A stretch of DNA of 13,265 nucleotides from Pseudomonadota bacterium (GTDB lineage: Bacteria; Desulfobacterota; Desulfobulbia; Desulfobulbales; Desulfobulbaceae): assembly GCA_009778235.1 (NCBI GenBank), contig WRKE01000291.1:1-13265 (forward strand), written 5' to 3'. Position 1 is the stretch's first letter, and each line of letters opens with the position of its first letter. The position numbers and the translations under genes are program-made. Shown piece by piece: positions 7,189 to 13,265 of this stretch. The notes beneath the pieces are model-generated. The model saw only the letters and a list, made by a program, of their open reading frames with translations. It had not been told where the DNA came from and ran no database searches.

Positions 7189-8400
7189 TCAGACTACGAT
7201 CAGATGGTCAGTTCCGGGCGTCAGTTTCTCACCGCCCGCAGCGGTGACCAGATACGTGTTCTCCACCCCGACCAGGCCGATGCCGGCCAAACCCTTCTTG
7301 GGCTCCAGGGCAATGACCATGTTGGCCTCAAGGGGGGTGTGGATCTTGCCGGCAATGGCCGGGAATTCGTCAATCGCCAGGCCGATGCCGTGTCCCAGAA
7401 ACGACACCTGGTTGCTGCCAAAACCCATGAAGTGCTCGGCAAAGCCTCGGGCAAAGACGAATTCGTCCTGGACCTCCCGGTAAATTTGGGAGGGAACGGC
7501 CCCGGGTTTAAGGCGGCTGCGGGCAGCCTCCTGGATATCCAGGCAAAGCTGGTGGGCCGCGAGTGCAGCGGCGGGCGGCGGACCCAAGGAGAAAATTCTC
7601 GTCTTGTCGGTGAAATAGCCCTCATAACCGAATCCGGCATCGATGAAGATGGGCTCACCCCGACCGAGCCGCCGCCGGCCGCCGACCAGAGGAAAGGCCG
7701 GAGACAGCCCCATCTGGCCGCCCGGCCCCACCGAGGCGGTGGGATAGTTGCCCGACTCACCGAAACTGACGACGCCTAAGAACAGTTCCGCGCCGCTGGC
7801 GACAAATCGGGTAATCCCGGAATACCCCAGGGCCATTACCTGCTGCTGGATCTTGGACCCAAGCTCCCATTCGGTCATGCCTGGACGGAGCATGGCCGGG
7901 ATGGCGTCATAGACCTGCTGGTGCAGGAGCCCGGCGGTGCGGATCAGATCCACCTCGTACTCGGATTTCACCGCCCGAATCAGGCTTAAGCTGTCGCTGA
8001 TGTCCGTGAACACAGCTTGCGCAAAGGTCTTGGCCAGGGTGCGAAAGAGCGCGACCGACAGATGCGCCTCGGCCACGCCCAAGGCCGTGGCGGCCAGGCC
8101 CAGGTCGGCCAGGATGACCGGCAGTTGGCTGAACCCTTTCAAGGGCAATATCTTCAGCAGGGGCGACTCCAGCCGGGCCCGCTCATAGCTGCGCCGGACC
8201 AGGAAGATCGCCTCCCCGGCCGTCGGCACAAACACCAGCCCCTGTTGGATCGTGCCGGTGTAGTAATACATGTTCAACGGGTCCAGGATCAGGGCGCCGT
8301 CCAGCGATTTCTCCTCCAACCCGTGCTGGAGCCGCACAACCCGGCGGGCAATTTCCTCGGCCGGGACAAGCTGGCCGGACAGCGGTACATCGGTATGCAT
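7189..8400 (-). CDS. M24 family aminopeptidase (Xaa-Pro aminopeptidase-like)
   Basis: Product of 403 residues with the two-domain architecture of creatinase/prolidase/Xaa-Pro peptidases: an N-terminal creatinase-like domain (about 10-140) and a pita-bread catalytic domain (about 150-400). All five metal ligands of the family are visible: D254 and D265 (FIDAGFGYEGYFTDKTR), H337 (FLGHGIGLAIDE), E366 (ALEPKKG) and E380 (GVENTYLV). It should release N-terminal residues next to proline from peptides in the cytoplasm, using two divalent metals. The start is the ATG at 8400, with AAGGAG seven bases upstream; two in-frame TTG codons just before it are less likely. No signal peptide. It converges on the NlpC/P60 gene, and the 78-bp gap between them shows no strong terminator. 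Substrate preference within M24 cannot be fixed from sequence. Confidence 0.92.
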   Translation of the reverse strand: MHTDVPLSGQLVPAEEIARRVVRLQHGLEEKSLDGALILDPLNMYYYTGTIQQGLVFVPTAGEAIFLVRRSYERARLESPLLKILPLKGFSQLPVILADLGLAATALGVAEAHLSVALFRTLAKTFAQAVFTDISDSLSLIRAVKSEYEVDLIRTAGLLHQQVYDAIPAMLRPGMTEWELGSKIQQQVMALGYSGITRFVASGAELFLGVVSFGESGNYPTASVGPGGQMGLSPAFPLVGGRRRLGRGEPIFIDAGFGYEGYFTDKTRIFSLGPPPAAALAAHQLCLDIQEAARSRLKPGAVPSQIYREVQDEFVFARGFAEHFMGFGSNQVSFLGHGIGLAIDEFPAIAGKIHTPLEANMVIALEPKKGLAGIGLVGVENTYLVTAAGGEKLTPGTDHLIVV

Positions 8401-8784
8401 CAACAAACTCCTTGAACGCAGAAAAACAAAAAACCTTGCGATCTTTATGATGGGGAAAATTGTGGGCCAGCGGCGGTATTCGACCTTATATTGTTCCGGT
8501 GGATAATGAGCTCAACCGTTGCCAGGCATGTCGTGATTGATGCAGGTAAAAACGGATAGTTGCCTGGAGGTAGGCTGAAAGATGGTCAATCATTGAATCG
8601 CCGGAGTAATAGTTGAGGGAGCTGCCTGGTGACATTCCACGACCGCCAGTACACGCCAGCTGCCAGCAGAATGCCACCTTCCTTAAAAGGCCAGGATTTT
8701 AACCTTCTTGCGGACGAATAAACAAGAAAAATGCCCGCAGGAACATTCCGCCACTTCATCCCCTAAAAATCGAGCGCCCCACCC
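8401..8784. other. Divergent intergenic region, 384 bp, no convincing gene
   Basis: This gap lies between the starts of the M24 peptidase (-) and the EFR1 protein (+) and so must carry both promoters. The first 60 bp are A/T-rich in short runs. A minus-strand frame (8486-8677, GTG start, 63 codons) has fair codon composition but no well-spaced ribosome site and no recognisable domain; it may be a remnant. I see no tRNA, repeat array or clear promoter consensus. Confidence 0.5.
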
Positions 8785-9630
8785 ATGCACAATCACATCA
8801 TTGCCTTTTTTTCTCCGGCGGGGAGCACCCGCTGCATCGCCAACGCCATCCACCATCGTCTTAGCGAAAAGAACCGCTCCGCGCTTCTGCTTGATCTTGG
8901 CAAAAACGAGCAAGCAGCACATGAGGCCCTGGCATCGATGCTGCAAAATCCCTGTTGTCTGTGGATCGGTTCACCGGTCTACTGCGATCATGCGGTCCCG
9001 CTGGTCCACACCTTCATTGACCAATTACCGGCGCCTGCTTCGCGCTGCCACACCGTGCCCTTTGTCACCTGGGGCGGAGTGACCAGCGGCCTGGCCCTGT
9101 TGGAAATGACCCAGCACCTCCTTAAAAAAGACTACCTGCCCCTTGGGGCGGCCAAGATCCTGGCGGTGCACTCCTCCATGTGGAGTGTGGCGCAACCGCT
9201 GGCAGCGGGGCATCCGGACCAGGATGATTTGGCCCAGCTCCATCTCCTGGTCGATCACATCACCGCCGCCCTGGACCATCCACACCCGCCTGGCCTTGCC
9301 CTTGACCAACTGGATTATCTTTCGCCCGCCTTGCGCGCCGATGCCGCGACCAAGAGCTTAGCCGCGGCCAAGGCGGCCATGTCCCCTCTGGCGGTCAACG
9401 AGGAGTTGTGCCTGCAATGCAGCGCCTGCGCCGAAGGATGCCCAGTGGCGGCCATCACCTTAAATCCTTTTCCGGTGATCGACCAGGCCTCCTGCGTGCT
9501 GTGCCGGCAGTGCGTCCGCAACTGTCCGCAACAGGCATTTCCCGCCAACAACGAGCAAATGGCGGCCAGGATTGCCGACCTGGCGGCCAAAAGCGATGAG
9601 GACAAGGTGACGAAAATTTTTTATTCGTAA
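8785..9630 (+). CDS. EFR1-family flavodoxin-ferredoxin protein
   Basis: Product of 281 residues joining a flavodoxin-like domain (about 1-165) to a C-terminal double [4Fe-4S] ferredoxin domain (about 200-250). The FMN phosphate loop is recognisable as FFSPAGSTRCIA (8-19), with GSPVYCDHAVP (62-72) and TWGGVTSG (95-102) as further flavin-side loops. Cluster motifs are C209-x2-C212-x2-C215-x3-C219-P and C237-x2-C240-x2-C243-x3-C247-P. This architecture is called EFR1 and is common in anaerobes, where it is taken to move electrons between flavin and iron-sulfur centres in the cytoplasm; partners are usually unknown. There is no strong ribosome site before the ATG at 8785, but the flavodoxin domain begins right there. 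The gene appears to be alone, with no redox-enzyme neighbour that would identify its partner. Confidence 0.92.
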   Translation: MHNHIIAFFSPAGSTRCIANAIHHRLSEKNRSALLLDLGKNEQAAHEALASMLQNPCCLWIGSPVYCDHAVPLVHTFIDQLPAPASRCHTVPFVTWGGVTSGLALLEMTQHLLKKDYLPLGAAKILAVHSSMWSVAQPLAAGHPDQDDLAQLHLLVDHITAALDHPHPPGLALDQLDYLSPALRADAATKSLAAAKAAMSPLAVNEELCLQCSACAEGCPVAAITLNPFPVIDQASCVLCRQCVRNCPQQAFPANNEQMAARIADLAAKSDEDKVTKIFYS

Positions 9631-9908
9631 CGCCCCCCGCCGATTGGTGTCGTTAGGCTCCGCTGGATGCTTTTTTGTCAATCGATGCACTGGGCGGGGG
9701 ATATCCACCGAAACGAACACCGGTTGATATCCTGATGGACGAAACGCCCCCGGTGTGATGGGCACTTGAAAAAATCGTTGAATGGTAGCCGCGTCAAAAG
9801 GAATGGCCTTCGTTTCTTGCCGTCCGGTTGATACAGGGCGGCCCGTCAAAGGGCAAGGCGGCTCACACCTGCTATTATGCCGTGCTGGCGGCTTAAAGAG
9901 AAGGTGGT
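9631..9908. other. Non-coding gap with several inverted repeats
   Basis: No convincing gene between the EFR1 gene (+) and the PilZ gene (-), which converge here. CCCCCGCC (9634-9641) can pair with GGCGGGGG (9693-9700), and just inside them GATTG (9642-9646) with CAATC (9679-9683), giving a two-part stem with a nine-base bulge. A second pair is ACACCGG (9717-9723) with CCGGTGT (9750-9756). These may be terminators for the EFR1 gene or a structured RNA. Frames crossing the gap on either strand have unlike-protein composition. Confidence 0.45.
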
Positions 9909-9938
9909 GGAATAAGGGCGCCCATGCACCCTTATTCC
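9909..9938 (-). terminator. Terminator-like hairpin overlapping the PilZ stop codon
   Basis: GGAATAAGGG (9909-9918) and CCCTTATTCC (9929-9938) are perfect 10-bp arms with a 10-nt loop. The stop codon of the PilZ gene (TAA, complement of 9932-9934) lies in the stem. No T run follows immediately on the minus strand, so it may protect the 3' end of the mRNA or stop transcription in combination with other signals. Confidence 0.5.
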
Positions 9939-10267
9939 GCTTCGTGGAGTTTGACCAGATTGAGGATATGGAGGAAACTGTCCGGGTCAAGCTGAGTGAA
10001 GGCCACCGCCATGCCGTCGGACTCGTGGCGCTGGACCACGCCCTGGGCAATGACCTCCATCTTGCTGGTGGTGCCGGTCAGGTTGAGCTCGACAATGCAG
10101 GGCATTTTCAGGGGCAAACGGGCCGTGGTCTCAAGAAAAAGGCCGTGGAGGCTGATGTCGCGGGTATCGACCTGTGCTTCCAGCAAGTCGCCATCGCCGT
10201 AGCGAAGCATCGCGGTGCTGCTGAAGACAATACGTCGCGATCGGCGGCGTCCTCCCGAAGGTTCCAT
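9932..10267 (-). CDS. Single-domain PilZ protein (c-di-GMP receptor)
   Basis: Product of 111 residues made almost entirely of one PilZ domain. The two c-di-GMP-binding motifs are present: the RxxxR motif in RRRSRR (residues 7-12, R8/R12 or R7/R11) and D/NxSxxG as D37-I-S39-L-H-G42. The domain closes with the usual VVQRHESDGMAVAFTQL strands (about 77-93). Such proteins bind cyclic di-GMP and pass the signal to a partner in the cytoplasm. AGGGA lies about nine bases before the ATG. The start is two bases after the stop of the L,D-transpeptidase gene, so the ribosome site lies inside that gene and the two are almost certainly translated from one mRNA. Binding residues argue for a working receptor; the target is unknown. 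Confidence 0.88.
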   Translation of the reverse strand: MEPSGGRRRSRRIVFSSTAMLRYGDGDLLEAQVDTRDISLHGLFLETTARLPLKMPCIVELNLTGTTSKMEVIAQGVVQRHESDGMAVAFTQLDPDSFLHILNLVKLHEAE

Positions 10268-10269
10268 GA

Positions 10270-11064
10270 TTATCTTCCCTGCTCAAAGGTTTGACGCATG
10301 GCAAGCCTGCGGCTTTGCGACTCCACCACATATTCACCGTTGTGTACCGATACCTCGGGGACCTGTTTTGACAGCTCAAAGGCGGTGTATCCCGGCTCCA
10401 GGGCCTGCCAAAATTTGCTCCAGGGCGAGGCGGCAAATTTTTTCAAATTCGCCTGGCTCAGAGGAAAGGGGAAGATATGCAGGGCAAAGCGTTCTTGCCC
10501 TTTTTTAAGCGCCTCATACGCCAGCAGGTAAATCTCTTCGATGCGTCCGTCGGTCATGGCGAAACAGCCCACCGACTGGCAATCGCCATGCACCATGATC
10601 AGGCTTCCGGTCCGGTTTTTGGCCATGTCGAACTCGTTGGGATAGCCGACGTCAAAGGCGAGATGGTAGGACGATTTGGGATTCATCTGCTCGGCGCTGA
10701 CGCTGTAGAATCCCTCGGGAGCCTGCCAATCACCCTCGTTGACCTTGGGCCCGAGAAAACCCGAGTAGTTGCAAACCCGATAGCTCTTGAACATCTCGAA
10801 GCCGCGGCCCTTGTCCATCCACACCTCCAAGATACCTGGGAGCTTGAAAATGCGGACAAATATCGGCTCGCCCAAGGCAAAGCCCTTGTCCCGCAGCTCC
10901 TGTTGGATCTTGGGCTTGGTTTGGGACATGAGCTGTTCCGCCTTGGGCGTGGTCGGAGGCGGGCCGCTGACGACCGGCTGCACGCCGCTCAAGGCGGCAA
11001 TGGTCAAAAACGAACAGAACAGCAATCCTTTGCCAATGATCGATCGCACAGGTGTGTAAGCCAT
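10270..11064 (-). CDS. YafK-type murein L,D-transpeptidase (YkuD catalytic domain)
   Basis: Product of 264 residues. The N-terminus MAYTPVRSIIGKGLLFCSFL is a signal peptide or anchor (hydrophobic core about 9-32), then a linker, then a YkuD-type domain (about 65-210). The catalytic signature is MVHGDCQSVGCFAMTD with His159 and nucleophile Cys167, the form seen in the YafK/DpaA group. YkuD enzymes form 3-3 cross-links or attach lipoproteins to meso-DAP; E. coli YafK/DpaA instead removes Lpp from peptidoglycan. Which one applies here cannot be decided. The start at 11064 has AGAGG a few bases upstream and gives a clean export signal. The frame stays open upstream to 11469, but that part is the neighbouring gene region and a hairpin. 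The PilZ gene follows directly. Confidence 0.92.
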   Translation of the reverse strand: MAYTPVRSIIGKGLLFCSFLTIAALSGVQPVVSGPPPTTPKAEQLMSQTKPKIQQELRDKGFALGEPIFVRIFKLPGILEVWMDKGRGFEMFKSYRVCNYSGFLGPKVNEGDWQAPEGFYSVSAEQMNPKSSYHLAFDVGYPNEFDMAKNRTGSLIMVHGDCQSVGCFAMTDGRIEEIYLLAYEALKKGQERFALHIFPFPLSQANLKKFAASPWSKFWQALEPGYTAFELSKQVPEVSVHNGEYVVESQSRRLAMRQTFEQGR

Positions 11065-11100
11065 AATCCTCTGATGAAAAAGAAGACAGATCTTCCGCCG

Positions 11101-11149
11101 GCCTGAGCAATCGGGCCGACCCCTCGCCATCGGCCCGGACCGCTCAGGC
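11101..11149 (-). terminator. Two-tier hairpin at the end of the 11144-11608 gene
   Basis: Outer arms GCCTGAGC (11101-11108) and GCTCAGGC (11142-11149) and inner arms TCGGGCCGA (11111-11119) and TCGGCCCG (11130-11137) pair perfectly (8+8 bp) around a 10-nt loop, with a small internal loop. The TGA at 11144-11146 (minus strand) sits in the outer stem, so the hairpin marks the 3' end of that gene and lies about 40 bp before the transpeptidase start. It has no immediate T run, so it may be a weak terminator or attenuator rather than a full stop. Confidence 0.6.
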
Positions 11150-11608
11150 GTCCGGGCTTGCCGCGCCTTGCTCAAAGCCGAAGACGCGCATTCGTTTTTG
11201 CCAAGCTCCAACTCCTCCTGAAGCGCTTGCTCCTCGACTCGGAGATTGGCGTTGACCAGGCGGATAAGGGTGTATTGCTCGGGTTGCGGTCGTATACTCG
11301 CCTTGATCAAGGGGGCGGACGTGACCGGGTTGACGCTCTTGGTCCCCCAAGAGGACGGGGAGCTTGGGTGAATCCTTGAAATCGCCAACACCATCGCCAC
11401 AGATGGCGCCGGTTTGGCGGGTGATGTCCCGGCTGCCGGCAGTGGAGCCGGCCTGGAGACTGACACCATTGATCAGCGTAAACCGAGGGGGAGTTTCAAC
11501 ATGAAACAAGCTGGAATCATTGGTATTTATTGCATCGACCCCCGTCATACCCGCCCCGATGGGCCACCAGTGGAACAAATCCTCGGTCTCATAGATATGG
11601 ATTGCCAT
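11144..11608 (-). CDS. Hypothetical protein with an apparently frame-swapped middle
   Basis: I do not recognise the product (154 residues as read). The start is well supported: GGGGAGGC lies about seven bases before the ATG at 11608, beginning MAIHIYETEDLFHWWPIGAG. Residues 1 to about 88 look like normal protein. From about 11343 to 11200 the reading frame turns into Arg/Pro/Gln/Ser/Gly-rich sequence with poor codon composition, while the neighbouring frame reads SAPLIKASIRPQPEQYTLIR and LRVEEQALQEELELGK, which is protein-like. Near 11200 the first frame again looks coding (RMRVFGFEQGAASPDA, stop at 11144). A one-base change at the C5 run 11344-11348 and an opposite one at the T5 run 11195-11199 would restore a continuous protein of the same length. 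Either the assembly has two small errors or the gene carries compensating mutations. No signal peptide or membrane span. Confidence 0.6.
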   Translation of the reverse strand: MAIHIYETEDLFHWWPIGAGMTGVDAINTNDSSLFHVETPPRFTLINGVSLQAGSTAGSRDITRQTGAICGDGVGDFKDSPKLPVLLGDQERQPGHVRPLDQGEYTTATRAIHPYPPGQRQSPSRGASASGGVGAWQKRMRVFGFEQGAASPDA

Positions 11609-11805
11609 GATGAGCCTCCCCTTGATCCGCCCGAAACATGTCCGCATTAAGTTATCGAACTTGTGGGTAATTGTCAATATTACAATGAAATTGCCTCAGA
11701 TAATCACCGCAATCACCTACCCGCCGCCGCCAGCTCCTTGCCCCCGCAGGCATGGTCCATCCGCCTTCTCGATTCGGATCTCTTTTCTGGCAACATCCTG
11801 GGGGG

Positions 11806-12195
11806 TCAGGGCACATCCAGATGGAGCGGTTTTGCGCCTTTCTCGGTCAGGAACATGACACTTTTAGCCTTGAAATCTTTCGGGGTTTTGAAATCGGATA
11901 TGGTTATTTCAGAACCCGGCGCAAGCTTGAGCTGTTTGGGGAAAAGCAAGGACGAGCCGGGGATGGCAGTGGAGCCGTTTGGAAATTGAATGTCCCCTTT
12001 TGTATTCTGAAAACGCTTGCCTTCACAGGTGTGCGAATCCGCTACCAATGCGACACTGTAGAGTGTTGTCGCGCTTACTACCTTGAATTGCACCGCGTTG
12101 GCGGTGACGCTGACAAGTTGAAAAGGTGGCGATTCCGCTTGGCATACCGCCGCAAGCAACAAGCCAGAGACAACCAACATCAAAAGCTTTTTCAT
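11806..12195 (-). CDS. Small secreted protein of unknown function (129 aa)
   Basis: Not a family I recognise. The N-terminus MKKLLMLVVSGLLLAAVCQA is a textbook signal peptide with cleavage expected before ESPPFQL; the mature part of about 109 residues alternates short polar and hydrophobic stretches (FQLVSVTANAVQFKVVSA, TTLYSVALVADSHTCEG, SVMFLTEKGAKPLHLDVP), as in a small beta-sandwich. One cysteine remains after processing, in HTCEG. The ATG at 12195 has GAGGGG about nine bases upstream; codons further upstream in frame have no support. It is probably periplasmic. It lies 102 bp downstream of the phosphodiesterase gene, with its own possible promoter in between (a TATAAA box near 12230 on the minus strand). 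Function unknown. Confidence 0.8.
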   Translation of the reverse strand: MKKLLMLVVSGLLLAAVCQAESPPFQLVSVTANAVQFKVVSATTLYSVALVADSHTCEGKRFQNTKGDIQFPNGSTAIPGSSLLFPKQLKLAPGSEITISDFKTPKDFKAKSVMFLTEKGAKPLHLDVP

Positions 12196-12297
12196 GTTCC
12201 ACCCCTCTTCAAAGATTGCTGATGCGTGTTGCTTTATAGCCTTAACACTGCCTTGCCGCCGCAACACCTCTTTACCTCTGCCGCACCTGCCAGGCGT

Positions 12298-13074
12298 CTA
12301 TTTTTGCCAGTCAAGCACGGCAGTGATGGGGTAATGGTCCGAGGGGAAGAGGTGGCCGGCGCGGGTGCGGTCGATCTGGGTCGTGATCACCCGAAAATGG
12401 TCGGAAATCAGAATCCAGTCGATGGCAGCCCGCTCCTCGTCCTCCTCCTGACCATAGGCATGGTAAGTGATCTCGTCCGCCCCAGCCGGAGGTGACAGCC
12501 GGAAGGCATCGCCCATGGTGGAGCCGGTCAGCAGTTGGTAGGATTCGCTATCCTTATCGGCATTGAAGTCGCCGGTGAGGATCAGCGGCATACCGATCTG
12601 GTCGAGCCAATGCCGCAGACAGCGGGCATGGTTGACCACGGCCGAAGGCTCGTAATCGAAATGGGTGTTGGCATAGGTCAGCACCCGGCCCGTGGTCCGG
12701 CAGGCGAGCTTAGCCCAGCTCACCGTGCGCGCATAGGCGCTATCCCAGCTCATGCTGCCCGCAACCTCCGGGGTTTCGCTCAGCCAGAAGCAGCCGGAGT
12801 CGAGCAGGGAGAATGACGACTGGCGAAACAACAGGGGCGCCATCTCCAGGGCTGTGTCGCCGGGTCCCCCCCGGTGGATGCCGTAAAAATGATGGCCCGG
12901 CAAGCCCTGGCGGACAAATTCCGCCTGTTCATCATCGCGGCATTCCTGGAGACCAAGCAGGTCAGGATCGAATGCCCGGATGCGGGCCAGCGCCAGCTGC
13001 TTGCGGTGATGCCAGTGGTTTTCTCCGTCGGGTGCCAGGCCGTAGCGGATGTTGAAACTCATCACCTTGATCAT
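12298..13074 (-). CDS. Endonuclease/exonuclease/phosphatase (EEP) family hydrolase
   Basis: Product of 258 residues, the size of a single EEP domain. The catalytic motifs occur in order: MSFNIRYG (Asn8), GLQECRDD (Glu44, metal), ANTHFDY (His138), LTGDFNADKDS (Asp169, Asn171), AIDWILIS (Asp219) and FPSDHYPITA (Asp246, His247). The family cleaves phosphodiester or phosphomonoester bonds with a divalent metal, on substrates from DNA to sphingomyelin, phosphoinositides and small nucleotides. No signal peptide is visible, so it probably acts in the cytoplasm. The substrate cannot be read from sequence. It follows a GH5-like glycoside hydrolase by 27 bp on the same strand, which suggests one operon and perhaps carbohydrate-related work. 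The ribosome site before the ATG is weak (GGGCAG). Confidence 0.92.
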   Translation of the reverse strand: MIKVMSFNIRYGLAPDGENHWHHRKQLALARIRAFDPDLLGLQECRDDEQAEFVRQGLPGHHFYGIHRGGPGDTALEMAPLLFRQSSFSLLDSGCFWLSETPEVAGSMSWDSAYARTVSWAKLACRTTGRVLTYANTHFDYEPSAVVNHARCLRHWLDQIGMPLILTGDFNADKDSESYQLLTGSTMGDAFRLSPPAGADEITYHAYGQEEDEERAAIDWILISDHFRVITTQIDRTRAGHLFPSDHYPITAVLDWQK

Positions 13075-13101
13075 GGTCGTCTGCCCGCTGGTTCACCCTC
13101 T

Positions 13102-13265
13102 TTACTGTTTGGTCCGCGCCATGATGGTGCGGACGCCTGCCATCTGCTCCGGCCGGCCCAGGTCGGGAATGATGCCCTGGTCCACGCAATCGCGATAGCT
13201 CCATTCCGGAGTGGTCTCGGTGCGGTAGGTCCAGAAAAACCAGCCGGAACATTGCTCGAAGGCCA
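13102..13265 (-). CDS. Partial glycoside hydrolase, GH5-like (C-terminus only)
   Basis: Only the last 54 codons are inside the window; the 5' end lies beyond the right edge. The visible part reads AFEQCSGWFFWTYRTETTPE, then WSYRDCVDQGIIP and a basic tail ending ARTKQ with a TAA stop. The GWFFWTYRTE...WSYRDCVDQGII pattern is what follows the catalytic nucleophile strand in GH5 exo-beta-1,3-glucanase-like enzymes, where the Trp/Phe residues line the sugar site. The enzyme would hydrolyse beta-glucans or related sugars. Catalytic glutamates are outside the window, so the family is inferred from the C-terminal motif alone. The EEP hydrolase follows after 27 bp. Confidence 0.7.
   Translation of the reverse strand, partial: AFEQCSGWFFWTYRTETTPEWSYRDCVDQGIIPDLGRPEQMAGVRTIMARTKQ

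Noticed and set aside
8486..8677. Minus-strand frame of 63 codons in the M24/EFR1 gap
   Set aside because: GTG start with a ribosome-like AAGGA only two bases away, no domain, and it ends in what should be promoter sequence for the M24 gene. It could be a remnant but cannot be supported.
9460..10050. Minus-strand frame of 196 codons spanning the EFR1-PilZ gap
   Set aside because: Its ends are antisense to EFR1 and out of frame with PilZ, both well supported, and the middle looks non-coding.
10270..11469. A 399-residue fusion of the transpeptidase with an upstream extension
   Set aside because: The ATG at 11064 has its own ribosome site and begins an export signal that must be N-terminal. 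The extension crosses the frame-swapped gene and a GC-rich hairpin.

Overview
The window is a high-GC stretch of bacterial chromosome with housekeeping, cell-envelope and signalling genes and no phage, transposon, CRISPR or RNA gene that I can recognise. Gene content and protein style suggest a Gram-negative deltaproteobacterium (Desulfobacterota, perhaps Desulfobulbales). The pointers are an EFR1-type flavodoxin/ferredoxin, a large NlpC/P60 protein of the N_NLPC_P60/SH3_6 type, a YafK-type L,D-transpeptidase, Rnk, Tag and YbaK. The lineage is an inference from familiarity, not a search.

Layout. (1) 123-545 (+): rnk, followed at 597-630 by a perfect 34-bp palindrome. (2) 720-3695 (-): a one-way series read right to left, consisting of a DUF2157-like membrane protein, ybaK (Cys-tRNA deacylase), tag (3-methyladenine DNA glycosylase I), a YdhR-like monooxygenase-fold protein and a small acidic protein. 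(3) 3822-5558 (-): a large secreted protein with no family I can name but with a candidate Cys-His-Asp triad. It diverges from (4) 5722-7110 (+), an envelope-anchored SH3/NlpC-P60 endopeptidase; they share a 163-bp regulatory gap. (5) 7189-8400 (-): an M24 Xaa-Pro aminopeptidase-like enzyme. (6) 8785-9630 (+): the EFR1 flavodoxin-ferredoxin, followed by a 278-bp non-coding gap with inverted repeats. (7) 9932-11064 (-): a YafK-type L,D-transpeptidase directly followed by a single-domain PilZ protein, clearly one operon. (8) 11144-11608 (-): an unknown protein whose middle third appears to be read in the wrong frame, ending inside a strong two-tier hairpin. (9) 11806-12195 (-): a small secreted protein. 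(10) 12298-13074 (-): an EEP-family phosphodiesterase, preceded by (11) the C-terminus of a GH5-like glycoside hydrolase cut by the window edge.

Three secreted or anchored products concern peptidoglycan or may do so: the NlpC/P60 endopeptidase, the L,D-transpeptidase and the unknown Cys-triad protein. The transpeptidase-PilZ pair joins wall cross-linking to a c-di-GMP receptor. The best candidates for something undescribed are the 578-residue Cys-triad protein with its divergent partner, the transpeptidase-PilZ couple, the frame-swapped gene and the 34-bp palindrome.
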